Source of the DNA: Streptomyces sp. RB17
GTDB lineage: Bacteria; Actinomycetota; Actinomycetes; Streptomycetales; Streptomycetaceae
Assembly (NCBI RefSeq): GCF_009604455.1
Contig: NZ_WEGL01000003.1
Location: forward strand, 806,001-870,000
Direction of reading: 5' to 3'
Length of the DNA: 64,000 nucleotides
Made by a program: the position numbers and the translations under genes. Under the pieces are notes generated by a model that was not told where the DNA came from, searched no databases, and was given only the letters and a program-made list of their open reading frames with translations. Shown here one piece after another: positions 31,969 through 39,774 of the stretch (within the stretch, counting starts at the first letter, position 1; each line of letters begins with the position of its first letter).

Positions 31969-32048
31969 GCACCCAGTCTGCCAAGGCCTTCGGCCGTTCG
32001 GTCGGGGCGAGCGGACCTACGATCACCCTTTTTACCCCCCTCTCACCG

Positions 32049-32696
32049 TCACACGGGCAACCCGGCCCGCCGCCCTACCGTCTTCTCACCCTGGCCGAGC
32101 GCCGGGGTCTGGGCGCCGAGCCGGGCGAGCTGTTCCTCGAACGGCACGACCGGCGGCTCGGCCTCCCGCTCCGGCGCGGCCGCCCGCAGCCCCGTCATCA
32201 GGCCGGCCAGCTCCCCCGCCGCCCGCTCGATCCGCCCGGCGAGCCCTTCCTCGCCCCAGTCCTCCGACGCCGCGTACACCCCCGTGGGGACGATCACGGC
32301 CCGCAGATGGGCGAACAGCGGCCGCAGCCCGTGCTCCAGCACCAGCGAGTGCCGGGCCGTACCGCCGGTGGCCGCGATCAGCACCGGCTTGCCCACCAGC
32401 GCGTCCTTGTCCAGCACGTCGAAGAACGACTTGAACAACCCGCTGTACGACGCCGAGAACACCGGTGTGACGACGATCAGCCCGTCGGCCCCCGCCACCG
32501 CCTCCTGGGCGGCGGCGAGGCCCTTCCCGGCGAACCCGTTGGTGAAGTTGTGCGCGATCTCGACAGCGAGATCCCGCAGCTCGATCACCTCGATGCCGAC
32601 CGGCGTCCGCCGGTCCACCGCGGCGGCCAGCCGGTCGGCCAGCAGCCGGGTGGAGGACGGGACGCTCAGTCCCGCGGACACGACGACGAGCTTCAT
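32049..32696 (-). CDS. NADPH-dependent FMN reductase (CE1759-like)
   Basis: Flavodoxin-fold reductase of 215 residues. The phosphate loop region is VVSAGLSVPSSTRLLADRL, and the second flavin-contact region VVTPVFSASYSGLFKSFFDV is typical of the family. AATGGTARHSLVLEHGLRPL completes the fold. The C-terminal 30 residues are variable and polar. The start overlaps the stop of the flavin-dependent oxidoreductase by four bases (ATGA), so the two are coupled. It probably supplies reduced FMN to that partner, forming a two-component monooxygenase of unknown substrate. Confidence 0.9.
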   Translation of the reverse strand: MKLVVVSAGLSVPSSTRLLADRLAAAVDRRTPVGIEVIELRDLAVEIAHNFTNGFAGKGLAAAQEAVAGADGLIVVTPVFSASYSGLFKSFFDVLDKDALVGKPVLIAATGGTARHSLVLEHGLRPLFAHLRAVIVPTGVYAASEDWGEEGLAGRIERAAGELAGLMTGLRAAAPEREAEPPVVPFEEQLARLGAQTPALGQGEKTVGRRAGLPV

Positions 32697-33778
32697 GCGG
32701 CGGTCACCTCCTTGGACGCCTTCAGGGAAGCGTGGGTCGGCGCCTCGGGAACGTCCGCCGGGCGGCCGCTCGCGAACTCCTTGCGCAGCACGGGCACGAC
32801 CTCCTCGCCGAGCATGTCGATCTGCTCCAGCACGGTCTTCAGCGGCAGCCCGGCGTGGTCCACCAGGAACAGCTGGCGCTGGTAGTCACCGGCGTACTCG
32901 CGGAAGGACAGGGTCTTCTCGATGACCTGCTGCGGGGTGCCGACGGTCAGCGGGGTCTGGTCGGTGAAGTCCTCCAGGGAGGGCCCGTGGCCGTAGACCG
33001 GCGCGTTGTCGAAGTACGGGCGGAACTCGCGCACCGCGTCCTGGGAGTTCCGCCGCATGAACACCTGGCCGCCCAGGCCGACGATCGCCTGCTCGGGCGT
33101 GCCGTGCCCGTAGTGGGCGAACCGGGTCCGGTACAGCTCGACCATGCGCTTGGTGTGGTCGGCGGGCCAGAAGATGTTGTTGTGGAAGAAGCCGTCGCCG
33201 TAGTAGGCCGCCTGCTCGGCGATCTCCGGGGAGCGGATGGAGCCGTGCCAGACGAAGGGCGGTACGCCGTCCAGCGGGCGCGGCGTGGAGGTGAAGCCCT
33301 GCAGCGGGGTGCGGAACTTGCCCTCCCAGTCGACGACGTCCTCGCGCCACAGGCGGCGCAGCAGGGCGTAGTTCTCGATGGCGAGGTCGATGCCCTGCCG
33401 GATGTCCTGGCCGAACCAGGGGTAGACCGGCCCGGTGTTGCCACGGCCCATCATCAGGTCGACGCGCCCGTCGGCCAGGTGCTGGAGCATCGCGAAGTCC
33501 TCCGCGATCTTCACCGGGTCGTTGGTGGTGATCAGGGTGGTGGACGTGGAGAGGACCAGCTTCTCCGTCCGCGCCGCCACGTATCCGAGCATGGTCGTCG
33601 GGGACGACGGCACGAACGGCGGGTTGTGGTGCTCGCCGGTGGCGAAGACGTCCAGGCCGGCCTCCTCGGCCTTGAGCGCGATGGCGACCATGGCCTTGAT
33701 CCGCTCGCGCTCGGTCGGCGTGCGCCCCGTGGTGGGGTCCGGCGTGACGTCGCCGACCGTGAAGATCCCGAACTGCAT
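32693..33778 (-). CDS. Luciferase-like (LLM class) flavin-dependent oxidoreductase
   Basis: Protein of 361 residues with the bacterial luciferase-like TIM-barrel fold. MQFGIFTVGDVTPDPTTGRT starts the protein. AGLDVFATGEHHNPPFVPSS is a family signature, LVLSTSTTLITTNDPVKIAE the next, and the flavin-related segment DLMMGRGNTGPVYPWFGQDI follows. It uses reduced FMN and O2 to oxidise small molecules in the cytoplasm. It is first of a two-gene operon with an FMN reductase. An inverted repeat that overlaps a TATAGT -10 lies just upstream, suggesting control by a repressor. The substrate is unknown. Confidence 0.92.
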   Translation of the reverse strand: MQFGIFTVGDVTPDPTTGRTPTERERIKAMVAIALKAEEAGLDVFATGEHHNPPFVPSSPTTMLGYVAARTEKLVLSTSTTLITTNDPVKIAEDFAMLQHLADGRVDLMMGRGNTGPVYPWFGQDIRQGIDLAIENYALLRRLWREDVVDWEGKFRTPLQGFTSTPRPLDGVPPFVWHGSIRSPEIAEQAAYYGDGFFHNNIFWPADHTKRMVELYRTRFAHYGHGTPEQAIVGLGGQVFMRRNSQDAVREFRPYFDNAPVYGHGPSLEDFTDQTPLTVGTPQQVIEKTLSFREYAGDYQRQLFLVDHAGLPLKTVLEQIDMLGEEVVPVLRKEFASGRPADVPEAPTHASLKASKEVTAA

Positions 33779-33798
33779 GGCCGTTCACCCTCCAGATT

Positions 33799-33816
33799 GT
33801 TGACGGTTCAACTATA
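33799..33816 (-). promoter_or_regulatory. Operator overlapping the -10 of the LLM/FMN reductase operon
   Basis: GTTGA-CGGT-TCAAC is a perfect inverted repeat at 33799-33812. On the minus strand a TATAGT -10 hexamer lies at 33811-33816, so it overlaps the operator. A larger imperfect pair, GACCGTTCA / TGAACCGTC, surrounds it. The layout fits repression by a MarR- or TetR-type regulator encoded elsewhere. Confidence 0.5.
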
Positions 33817-33878
33817 TCCGCCTGAACGGTCACCCCGGCCGGGTTATTCCGGACCCCCGCGAGCCCTCGCTCCCAAGG

Positions 33879-34769
33879 TCAGGGCACGAGAACCAGCCGC
33901 CCCCGCACCCCGCCCTCCGCGAGCCGCGCATGCGCCTTGGCCGCCTCCTCCAAGGCGTACGTCCGATCCACCCGCAGCGTCAGCACGCCCTCGTCCACCA
34001 GCCGGACCAGCTCCGCGAGCTGCGCACCGTCGCCCCGCACCCACACGTTCGCCATCCGCACCCCACGCTCCGGCTCGGGCAGCGCCCCGTCACGGACCGC
34101 GACGAACGCGCCCCCGTCCCGCACCCACGCCAGCGCGGGCTCCCCCAGCACAGCGGCGTCCAGCACCGCGTCCACACTCCCCGGCTCGGCCCCGTCCGCC
34201 GTGAAGCGCGCGGCACCCAGCGAGCGCACCAGCTCCTCGTCGCCCGCCCGGGCATGCCCGGTCACCTCGATCCCCCGATGCGCGGCCAGCTGCACCGCGA
34301 ACCCGCCGACCGCACCCGCGGCCCCGGTCACCAGCAGCCTGTCGCCCGGCGCGAGGCCCAGCAGGTCCAGGGCCTGCAGCGCGGTCAGCCCGTTCAGCGG
34401 CAGGGTGCCCGCGTGCACCGCGTCCACCGAGGCGGGCGCCGCGGCCACGGCCTCCGCGTCCACGACGACGTACTCGGCATGAGCGCCCAGCGGATCCGCG
34501 ACCCCCGCCACCAGCGCCACCACCGGATCGCCGGCCTCCCAGGAGGCGGGCGCACCCACCGCGTCCACCGTGCCGGCCACGTCCCAGCCGAGCCCGAGGG
34601 TCTTGCCGGCCCCGCCGAAGACGCCGGCACGCACGGCCGCGTCCACCGGGTTCAGCGCACCCGCGGCCACCTTGATCCGCACCTGCCGCTTCCCCGGCTC
34701 CGGCACCGCGACGTCCGCGATCTCCACGCTCTCCGGCCCGCCGAACGCCCGCACCACAGCAGCACGCAT
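33879..34769 (-). CDS. NADP-dependent quinone/alcohol oxidoreductase (MDR family)
   Basis: Medium-chain reductase of 296 residues. It begins MRAAVVRAFGGPESVEIADV, followed by GALNPVDAAVRAGVFG and LGLGWDVAGTVDAVG in the GroES-like domain. The nucleotide motif is LVTGAAGAVGGFAVQLAAHR. Catalytic zinc ligands are not seen. I chose the ATG at 34769 with GGGGAG seven bases upstream over 34784. It is divergent from an HxlR regulator across a CTACT/AGTAG inverted repeat, an arrangement common in redox- or electrophile-responsive reductases. It probably detoxifies quinones or enals. Confidence 0.88.
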   Translation of the reverse strand: MRAAVVRAFGGPESVEIADVAVPEPGKRQVRIKVAAGALNPVDAAVRAGVFGGAGKTLGLGWDVAGTVDAVGAPASWEAGDPVVALVAGVADPLGAHAEYVVVDAEAVAAAPASVDAVHAGTLPLNGLTALQALDLLGLAPGDRLLVTGAAGAVGGFAVQLAAHRGIEVTGHARAGDEELVRSLGAARFTADGAEPGSVDAVLDAAVLGEPALAWVRDGGAFVAVRDGALPEPERGVRMANVWVRGDGAQLAELVRLVDEGVLTLRVDRTYALEEAAKAHARLAEGGVRGRLVLVP

Positions 34770-34843
34770 GACAACTCTCCCCAATCACAACCCAGTTGAT
34801 GACTTCACGGCACCGTTCCGCCGCACCGCCAACCGTAGGAGAG

Positions 34844-34864
34844 CTACTATCCATGAGAAAGTAG
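34844..34864. promoter_or_regulatory. CTACT-N11-AGTAG operator for the HxlR regulator
   Basis: CTACT (34844-34848) and AGTAG (34860-34864) form an inverted repeat between the divergent oxidoreductase and HxlR genes. Its position, between the two starts, suits HxlR autoregulation and control of the reductase. Confidence 0.5.
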
Positions 34865-34903
34865 TTACCTCAGAGTGCGTAGCTGCCCCGAAGGGAAGAG
34901 CCC

Positions 34904-35308
34904 ATGGCGACCATGACCGCCGCCGAGCGCCGCGAGCAGGCCCGCGCCGACTATGACGCCTTCCTCCGCGAATGCCCCTCCCACCAGCTGCTCGGCCGGC
35001 TCAGCGACAAATGGGTCAGCCTGGTCATCGCCGCCCTGTCCGGCGGCACCAAGCGCTACAGCGACCTCGGCCGCACGATCGCCGGCGTCAGCCCCAAGAT
35101 GCTCACCCAGACCCTGCGGACCCTCGAACGGGACGGCATCATCAGCCGCACGGTCACCCCGTCCGTCCCCGTCCGCGTCGACTACGAGCTCACCCCGCTC
35201 GGCAGCAGCCTCGCCGGCCTGCTGACCGCCGTGAAGGACTGGGCCGAGACCCACTTCGAGGAGGTACGGACGGCCCGCGAGCGCTACGACGCGGAGGACC
35301 CCGCCTGA
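34904..35308 (+). CDS. HxlR-family transcriptional regulator
   Basis: Protein of 134 residues with the HxlR winged helix. It has the typical start ECPSHQLLGRLSDKWVSLVI, with a Cys in the position used for redox or electrophile sensing in some members. ALSGGTKRYSDLGRTIAGVS, PKMLTQTLRTLERDGIISRT and YELTPLGSSLAGLLTAV follow. GGGAAG lies just upstream of the ATG. It is divergent from a quinone-reductase-like enzyme, which it likely controls. The C-terminal helix ends in acidic residues. Confidence 0.92.
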   Translation: MATMTAAERREQARADYDAFLRECPSHQLLGRLSDKWVSLVIAALSGGTKRYSDLGRTIAGVSPKMLTQTLRTLERDGIISRTVTPSVPVRVDYELTPLGSSLAGLLTAVKDWAETHFEEVRTARERYDAEDPA

Positions 35309-35381
35309 CCGGCGAGGCGAGGCCGGGCGGGGCCGAGCCGCGCCGGGCCCGGCCTGGCGCCTGGCGGGGTCGGGCTGGGCC

Positions 35382-35852
35382 TCAGAAGGCGTACGAGTCC
35401 CCCGTGTCCAGCACCAGCACCTGCATCCGGTCGTTCGCGTGATCCCTGTCCGTCGTGCCACCGACCCACGCCGCGCCGACCTCCAGCGTGACCTCCGACG
35501 GCTCCTCCTTCAGCCGCACCGGCACATCCAGCCGCTCACCCACCCCGCTCGCGGCCAGCCGGCCCGTCCCGCACACCACCGTCCGGTCGTCCTCCCGGGC
35601 ACACCGCGCGGGCAGCTGCTGTTCCCCGGCCAGCGGCACCGACCAGCGCAGCCGCACGGTCGCGTCCGGCACGGCCGCCGGGCCGCTGTTGCGCGGGGTC
35701 AGCCTGACCACCACCGTGTCGCCGTTCATCACGGCGGTTCCGTGAAAGGCGAGGTCGGCCTCCGGCACGGGCTCCGGGGCGGCCACGGCGGCCCCCGCCC
35801 CCAGCACCACACCGGCCAACGCCCCCGCCACGCCCCAGGTCCGCATCCGCAC
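35382..35852 (-). CDS. Small secreted protein of unknown function
   Basis: Protein of about 156 residues with an N-terminal signal peptide (MRTWGVAGALAGVVLGAGAA followed by VAA) and a mature part rich in beta strands: LAFHGTAVMNGDTVVVRLTP, AVPDATVRLRWSVPLAG and SEVTLEVGAAWVGG. The mature domain looks like an immunoglobulin-like or DUF11-like fold and has two Cys residues that could pair. The start could be GTG 35852, ATG 35846 or ATG 35873. It converges with the HxlR gene and is divergent from the YnfA-like gene. No enzymatic motif is seen. Confidence 0.65.
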   Translation of the reverse strand: MRMRTWGVAGALAGVVLGAGAAVAAPEPVPEADLAFHGTAVMNGDTVVVRLTPRNSGPAAVPDATVRLRWSVPLAGEQQLPARCAREDDRTVVCGTGRLAASGVGERLDVPVRLKEEPSEVTLEVGAAWVGGTTDRDHANDRMQVLVLDTGDSYAF

Positions 35853-35999
35853 GCCGCTCACCACTCCACACATCCGATCCGACTGCCGTACGGATGTATG
35901 CCACGCGGACCGGCCACCAGGCGCCGTCCAACAGGTGACGTCCAAAGAGGCGACAGGCCGCGCCCGGGCTCCCGCGCGCCGCATGCCAAGCTGCTGACC

Positions 36000-36338
36000 A
36001 TGTCGATCCTCCGCTCCGCCGCCCTGTTCGTCGTCGCCGCAGTCTTCGAGATCGGCGGCGCCTGGCTGATCTGGCAGGGCGTACGCGAGCAGCGGGGCTG
36101 GCTGTGGATGACCGGCGGGGTCCTGGCCCTCGGCGCGTACGGCTTCGTCGCCACCTTCCAGCCGGACGCCCACTTCGGCCGCATCCTGGCCGCCTACGGC
36201 GGCATCTTCGTCGCAGGCTCACTGCTCTGGGGTGCGATCGCGGACGGCTACCGCCCCGACCGCTACGACATCGTGGGCGCGCTGATCTGCCTCGCCGGGA
36301 TGGCCGTGATCATGTGGGCCCCGAGGAACGGCGCCTGA
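36000..36338 (+). CDS. YnfA/UPF0060-family membrane protein
   Basis: Protein of 112 residues with four hydrophobic helices. The family pattern is clear: FVVAAVFEIGGAWLIWQGVR, TGGVLALGAYGFVATFQPDA, GRILAAYGGIFVAGSLLWGA and DIVGALICLAGMAVIMWAPR. UPF0060/YnfA proteins are small-multidrug-resistance-like and are suspected exporters, though substrates are not settled. The ATG overlaps the sequence GACCATG just after a poor ribosome site. It is followed by an SDR gene 55 bp downstream, which may be in the same transcript. Confidence 0.92.
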   Translation: MSILRSAALFVVAAVFEIGGAWLIWQGVREQRGWLWMTGGVLALGAYGFVATFQPDAHFGRILAAYGGIFVAGSLLWGAIADGYRPDRYDIVGALICLAGMAVIMWAPRNGA

Positions 36339-36393
36339 GCCTCACTTACGCTGGACGGAGCCCCGCCACCCGACCCTCCCCGAGGAGCTGCCC

Positions 36394-37155
36394 ATGGCCC
36401 CCGCCTCCCGCATCGCCGTCGTCACCGGTGCGAGCAGCGGCATCGGCGCCGCCACGGCCCGGCAGCTCGCCGCGGCCGGCTACCGCGTCGTCCTCACCGC
36501 CCGCCGCAAGGACCGCATCGAGGCACTCGCGGAGGAGCTGACCACGGCGGGCCACTCGGCGGTCGCCTACCAGCTGGACGTCACCGACCGCGCGGCCGTC
36601 GACGAGTTCGCCACGGCCTTCCAGACCATCGGCGTCCTGGTCAACAACGCGGGCGGCGCCCTCGGCGCGGACCCCGTCGCCACCGGCGACCCGGCGGACT
36701 GGCGCACGATGTACGAGACGAACGTCATCGGCACCCTGAACCTCACCCAGGCCCTGCTGCCCAAGCTGGTGGCGAGCGGCGACGGCGTGGTGGTCGTGGT
36801 CTCCTCCACCGCCGGCCACGGCACGTACGAGGGCGGTGCCGGTTATGTCGCCGCCAAGCACGGCTCCCACGTCCTCGCCGAGACCCTCCGCCTGGAGATC
36901 GTCGGCCAGCCCGTCCGGGTCATCGAGATCGCCCCCGGCTTGGTGAAGACGGAGGAGTTCGCCCTGACCCGCTTCGCCGGCGACGAGGCGAAGGCGTCCA
37001 AGGTCTACGAGGGCGTGGCCGACCCCCTCACGGCCGACGACGTGGCGGAAACCATCACCTGGGCGGTCACCCGCCCGAGCCACGTCAACGTCGACCTGCT
37101 CGTCCTGCGCCCCCGCGCCCAGGCGTCCAACACCAAGATCCACAGGGAGCCGTGA
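36394..37155 (+). CDS. Short-chain dehydrogenase/reductase
   Basis: Classical SDR of 253 residues. The cofactor motif TGASSGIG lies at 11-18, LVNNAGG at about 82-88, the catalytic Ser at about 137 in VVVVVSSTAG, and the Y151-x-x-x-K155 pair in GYVAAKHGS. PGLVKTEEF follows, as in YdfG/serine-dehydrogenase-like SDRs. GAGGAG lies six bases from the ATG. It likely reduces or oxidises a small hydroxy or keto compound with NADP(H). A 55-residue membrane gene overlaps its stop codon by one base and is probably co-translated. Confidence 0.93.
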   Translation: MAPASRIAVVTGASSGIGAATARQLAAAGYRVVLTARRKDRIEALAEELTTAGHSAVAYQLDVTDRAAVDEFATAFQTIGVLVNNAGGALGADPVATGDPADWRTMYETNVIGTLNLTQALLPKLVASGDGVVVVVSSTAGHGTYEGGAGYVAAKHGSHVLAETLRLEIVGQPVRVIEIAPGLVKTEEFALTRFAGDEAKASKVYEGVADPLTADDVAETITWAVTRPSHVNVDLLVLRPRAQASNTKIHREP

Positions 37156-37322
37156 TGCCCGAGTCTCCCGAGACCCCCGTCTCCGCCGACTCCCTGGAAC
37201 AGCGCCGCCTGGCCCAGGAGACCAGGGACGAACGCAAGGTCTGGTACTTCCTGGGCTACTTCCTCTTCGGCATCCACATCGTGGCCTTCGTCATGATCTA
37301 CGCGGTCCGCCACGCGAAGTGA
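37155..37322 (+). CDS. Small single-span membrane protein
   Basis: Protein of 55 residues whose ATG overlaps the stop codon of the SDR gene (TGATG). The first half is polar (SLEQRRLAQETRDERKVW). It ends in one hydrophobic helix, YFLGYFLFGIHIVAFVMIYA, with a short basic tail, which suggests an inner-membrane anchor facing the cytoplasm by its N-terminus. Very short open frames like this are easily missed. Coupling to the SDR argues that it is real. A strong hairpin terminator follows. Function unknown. Confidence 0.7.
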   Translation: MPESPETPVSADSLEQRRLAQETRDERKVWYFLGYFLFGIHIVAFVMIYAVRHAK

Positions 37323-37364
37323 CCCACGATCAACCCACACGGGCGAGAGCCCGACTGGACAGGC

Positions 37365-37398
37365 TGAGGGGCGCAGCGAACACTCGCCGCGCCCCTCA
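37365..37398. terminator. Bidirectional terminator between converging genes
   Basis: TGAGGGGCGC and GCGCCCCTCA are perfect 10-bp arms around a 14-base loop. The hairpin lies between the stop of the small membrane gene (37322) and the stop of the minus-strand RtcB gene (37405), so it can end both transcripts. Confidence 0.8.
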
Positions 37399-37404
37399 CC
37401 GCAC

Positions 37405-38598
37405 CTAGCCCTTCACGCAGACGACCTGCTTGAGCTTCGCCACGACCTGCACCAGGTCCCGCTGCTGGTCGATGACCTGGTCGATCGACTTGTAGGCGCC
37501 CGGGATCTCGTCCACGACGCCGGAGTCCTTGCGGCACTCCACACCTCGGGTCTGCTCCTCCAGGTCCTTCGTGGAGAAGCGCTTCTTGGCCGCGTTGCGG
37601 CTCATCCGCCGACCCGCGCCGTGCGAGGCCGAGTTGAAGGCCTTCTCGTTTCCCAGGCCCTTCACGATGTACGACCCCGTGCCCATGGAACCCGGAATGA
37701 TCCCGTACTCGCCGGAGCCGGCGCGGATCGCGCCCTTGCGGGTCACGAGCAGGTCCATTCCGTCGTACCGCTCCTCCGAAACGTAATTGTGGTGGCAGGA
37801 GATCTCCGGCTCGAAGGTCGGCTTGGCCTTCTTGAACTCCTTGCGGATCACGTCCTTCAGGAGCGCCATCATCAGCGTGCGGTTGTACTTGGCGTACTCC
37901 TGCGCCCAGAACAGGTCGTTGCGGTAGGCCGCCATCTGCGGGGTGTCCGAGACGAAGACCGCCAAGTCACGGTCGACCAGACCCTGGTTGTGCGGGAGCT
38001 TCTGGGCCACGCCGATGTGGTGCTCGGCGAGTTCCTTGCCGATGTTCCTGGAGCCGGAGTGGAGCATCAGCCACACGTCACCCTGCGAATCTATACAGAG
38101 CTCTGTAAAGTGATTCCCCGATCCGAGCGTCCCCATCTGCAAAGTCGCCCGCTCCCGCCGGAACTTCACAGCATCGGCGACCCCGTCGAACCGCCCCCAG
38201 AACTCACCCCACCCAGCGGTCGCCAGACCATGGAAGTCCCCCGGCTCCACGGGATCCGCGTGCATCCCCCGTCCCACCGGAATCGCCTGCTCGATCTTCG
38301 ACCGCAGCCGCGACAGGTCACCCGGCAGATCATTGGCCGTCAGCGACGTCTTCACCGCCGACATCCCGCACCCGATGTCCACCCCCACCGCCGCCGGGCA
38401 CACCGCGCCCCGCATGGCGATGACGGAGCCGACCGTCGCGCCCTTGCCGTAGTGCACGTCGGGCATCACGGCCAGGCCCTTGATCCAGGGAAGGGTCGCC
38501 ACGTTCTGGAGCTGGCGCAGAGCCACGTCCTCGACCGTCGCCGGGTCGGTCCACATCCGGATCGGGACCTTCGCGCCCGGCATCTCCACGTACGACAT
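37405..38598 (-). CDS. rtcB: RtcB-family RNA ligase
   Basis: RNA-splicing ligase of 397 residues, which joins 2',3'-cyclic phosphate (or 3'-phosphate) to 5'-hydroxyl RNA ends using GTP and Mn2+. Active-site elements are in place: MPDVHYGKGATVGSVIAM, VGVDIGCGMSAVK (D74, C77), GSGNHFTE (H163), MLHSGSRNIG (H180), ISCHHNYV (H269/H270), and the guanylylated histidine H326 in SASHGAGRRMSRN. Length is shorter than E. coli RtcB but usual for the actinobacterial type. No rtcA, archease or rtcR is adjacent. It is transcribed alone, with an A-rich upstream region and a TATAAG -10 candidate. Confidence 0.95.
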   Translation of the reverse strand: MSYVEMPGAKVPIRMWTDPATVEDVALRQLQNVATLPWIKGLAVMPDVHYGKGATVGSVIAMRGAVCPAAVGVDIGCGMSAVKTSLTANDLPGDLSRLRSKIEQAIPVGRGMHADPVEPGDFHGLATAGWGEFWGRFDGVADAVKFRRERATLQMGTLGSGNHFTELCIDSQGDVWLMLHSGSRNIGKELAEHHIGVAQKLPHNQGLVDRDLAVFVSDTPQMAAYRNDLFWAQEYAKYNRTLMMALLKDVIRKEFKKAKPTFEPEISCHHNYVSEERYDGMDLLVTRKGAIRAGSGEYGIIPGSMGTGSYIVKGLGNEKAFNSASHGAGRRMSRNAAKKRFSTKDLEEQTRGVECRKDSGVVDEIPGAYKSIDQVIDQQRDLVQVVAKLKQVVCVKG

Positions 38599-38644
38599 AC
38601 GTTCCTCATTCCCCCGAAAACGACAACAAAGGACTTACGCAAGG

Positions 38645-38650
38645 CTTATA
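38645..38650 (-). promoter_or_regulatory. Candidate -10 hexamer of rtcB
   Basis: The minus strand reads TATAAG here, 47 bp upstream of the rtcB ATG, in an A/T-rich stretch that is unusual for the window. A clear -35 is not seen. Confidence 0.35.
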
Positions 38651-38821
38651 GGCGACAAAAAGAAAAGTGAGACCAGGGCCGGTGAAAGCGGACAAGGAAC
38701 CGGCGGCCACAGCAGCGCGTGCGATACACATTGTCTCCAGGGGACGCCCCGCTGCGGCAAGCGAATAACCAGCGGGGACACTTGAGCACCGAGCGAGCGC
38801 ACACCCGAGAGGAGCCCGACC

Positions 38822-39646
38822 GTGCAGCGGAAGGCGTACGTAACCGGCACCGCCGCCCTCCTCGCGGCACTGCTGCTGGCCGGCTGCTCGAGCGGCTCGG
38901 CGAGCGACAGTACGACGGACAACGCCAATCCGGGCGCCGCCGGTTCGGCCACGGCCGTCGCCCAGCCGGGCAAGTACCGCACGCTCCCGGAGCCGTGCGG
39001 CGCGGTCGGTCACGACACGCTGGACTCGTTGCTGCCCGGCATCAAGCAGATCGCCGATCCCGCCCAGCGGGACAAGGCCTATCAGGGGCAGGCCGCCCTC
39101 ACTTACGACACCGATCGCAAGGTCGGCTGCCGCTGGAAGGTGGAGTCCGCGGATGCCACCGACCGCCTCTCGGTCGACTTCGAGCGCGTGGTGTCCTACG
39201 ACAACACGGTCAGCGACGACGATCAGGCGAAGAACCTGTTCGAGGGCGAGGAGTCGGCCGCCGACCTCCCCGCGCCGACGCCGACGTCATCGCCTTCACC
39301 CAGTGGCTCGCCCTCGTCCAGTGAGTCCCCCTCGTCCTCTGCGAGTGGCGGCGCCACTCCTTCAGGATCGCCTTCCGGCTCCCCCTCCGGTTCCGCCGCG
39401 GCCGATCTGCAGCCGCGCGTGCTGTCGGATCTCGGTGACGAGGCGTATATCGACGACCAGCTCGGTTCGTCCGGTTCGACCGTCGAACAGCGGACGGTGA
39501 CTGTGGTGTTCCGCACGTCCAATGTCGTCGTCACCATCGAGTACGAGGAGCAGCCGACGGCGGTCGGAACGGTCCCGGACAGCAAGGAAATGCAGGACAG
39601 GGCCCGTAAACTGGCCTCTCAACTGGACGACGCGCTGGGCGGTTGA
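38822..39646 (+). CDS. DUF3558-type lipoprotein (copy 1)
   Basis: Exported lipoprotein of 274 residues. The signal peptide ends in the lipobox LLAGC (Cys near residue 22). After a Ser/Thr-rich stretch the mature domain shows the DUF3558 pattern: YRTLPEPCGAVGHDTLDSLL, VGCRWKVESADATDRLSVDF and SSGSTVEQRTVTVVFRTSNV. A Ser/Pro/Gly-rich linker of about 50 residues sits in the middle. It is followed 128 bp later by a paralogue and then by a DUF2637 membrane protein. DUF3558 function is not established; surface location and a possible ligand-binding role are inference. Confidence 0.85.
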   Translation: MQRKAYVTGTAALLAALLLAGCSSGSASDSTTDNANPGAAGSATAVAQPGKYRTLPEPCGAVGHDTLDSLLPGIKQIADPAQRDKAYQGQAALTYDTDRKVGCRWKVESADATDRLSVDFERVVSYDNTVSDDDQAKNLFEGEESAADLPAPTPTSSPSPSGSPSSSESPSSSASGGATPSGSPSGSPSGSAAADLQPRVLSDLGDEAYIDDQLGSSGSTVEQRTVTVVFRTSNVVVTIEYEEQPTAVGTVPDSKEMQDRARKLASQLDDALGG

Positions 39647-39774
39647 CGGCCTCGGGCGTCGCTCGCCGTGCCGTGCGCAAAGCGCCCGAACGGAAACCGC
39701 ACAGCTCCTTCACCGCGTACCGTGGGCCCCCGCAGGAACCCGCACGAACACAAAGCGTCATGAGTGAAGGAACC

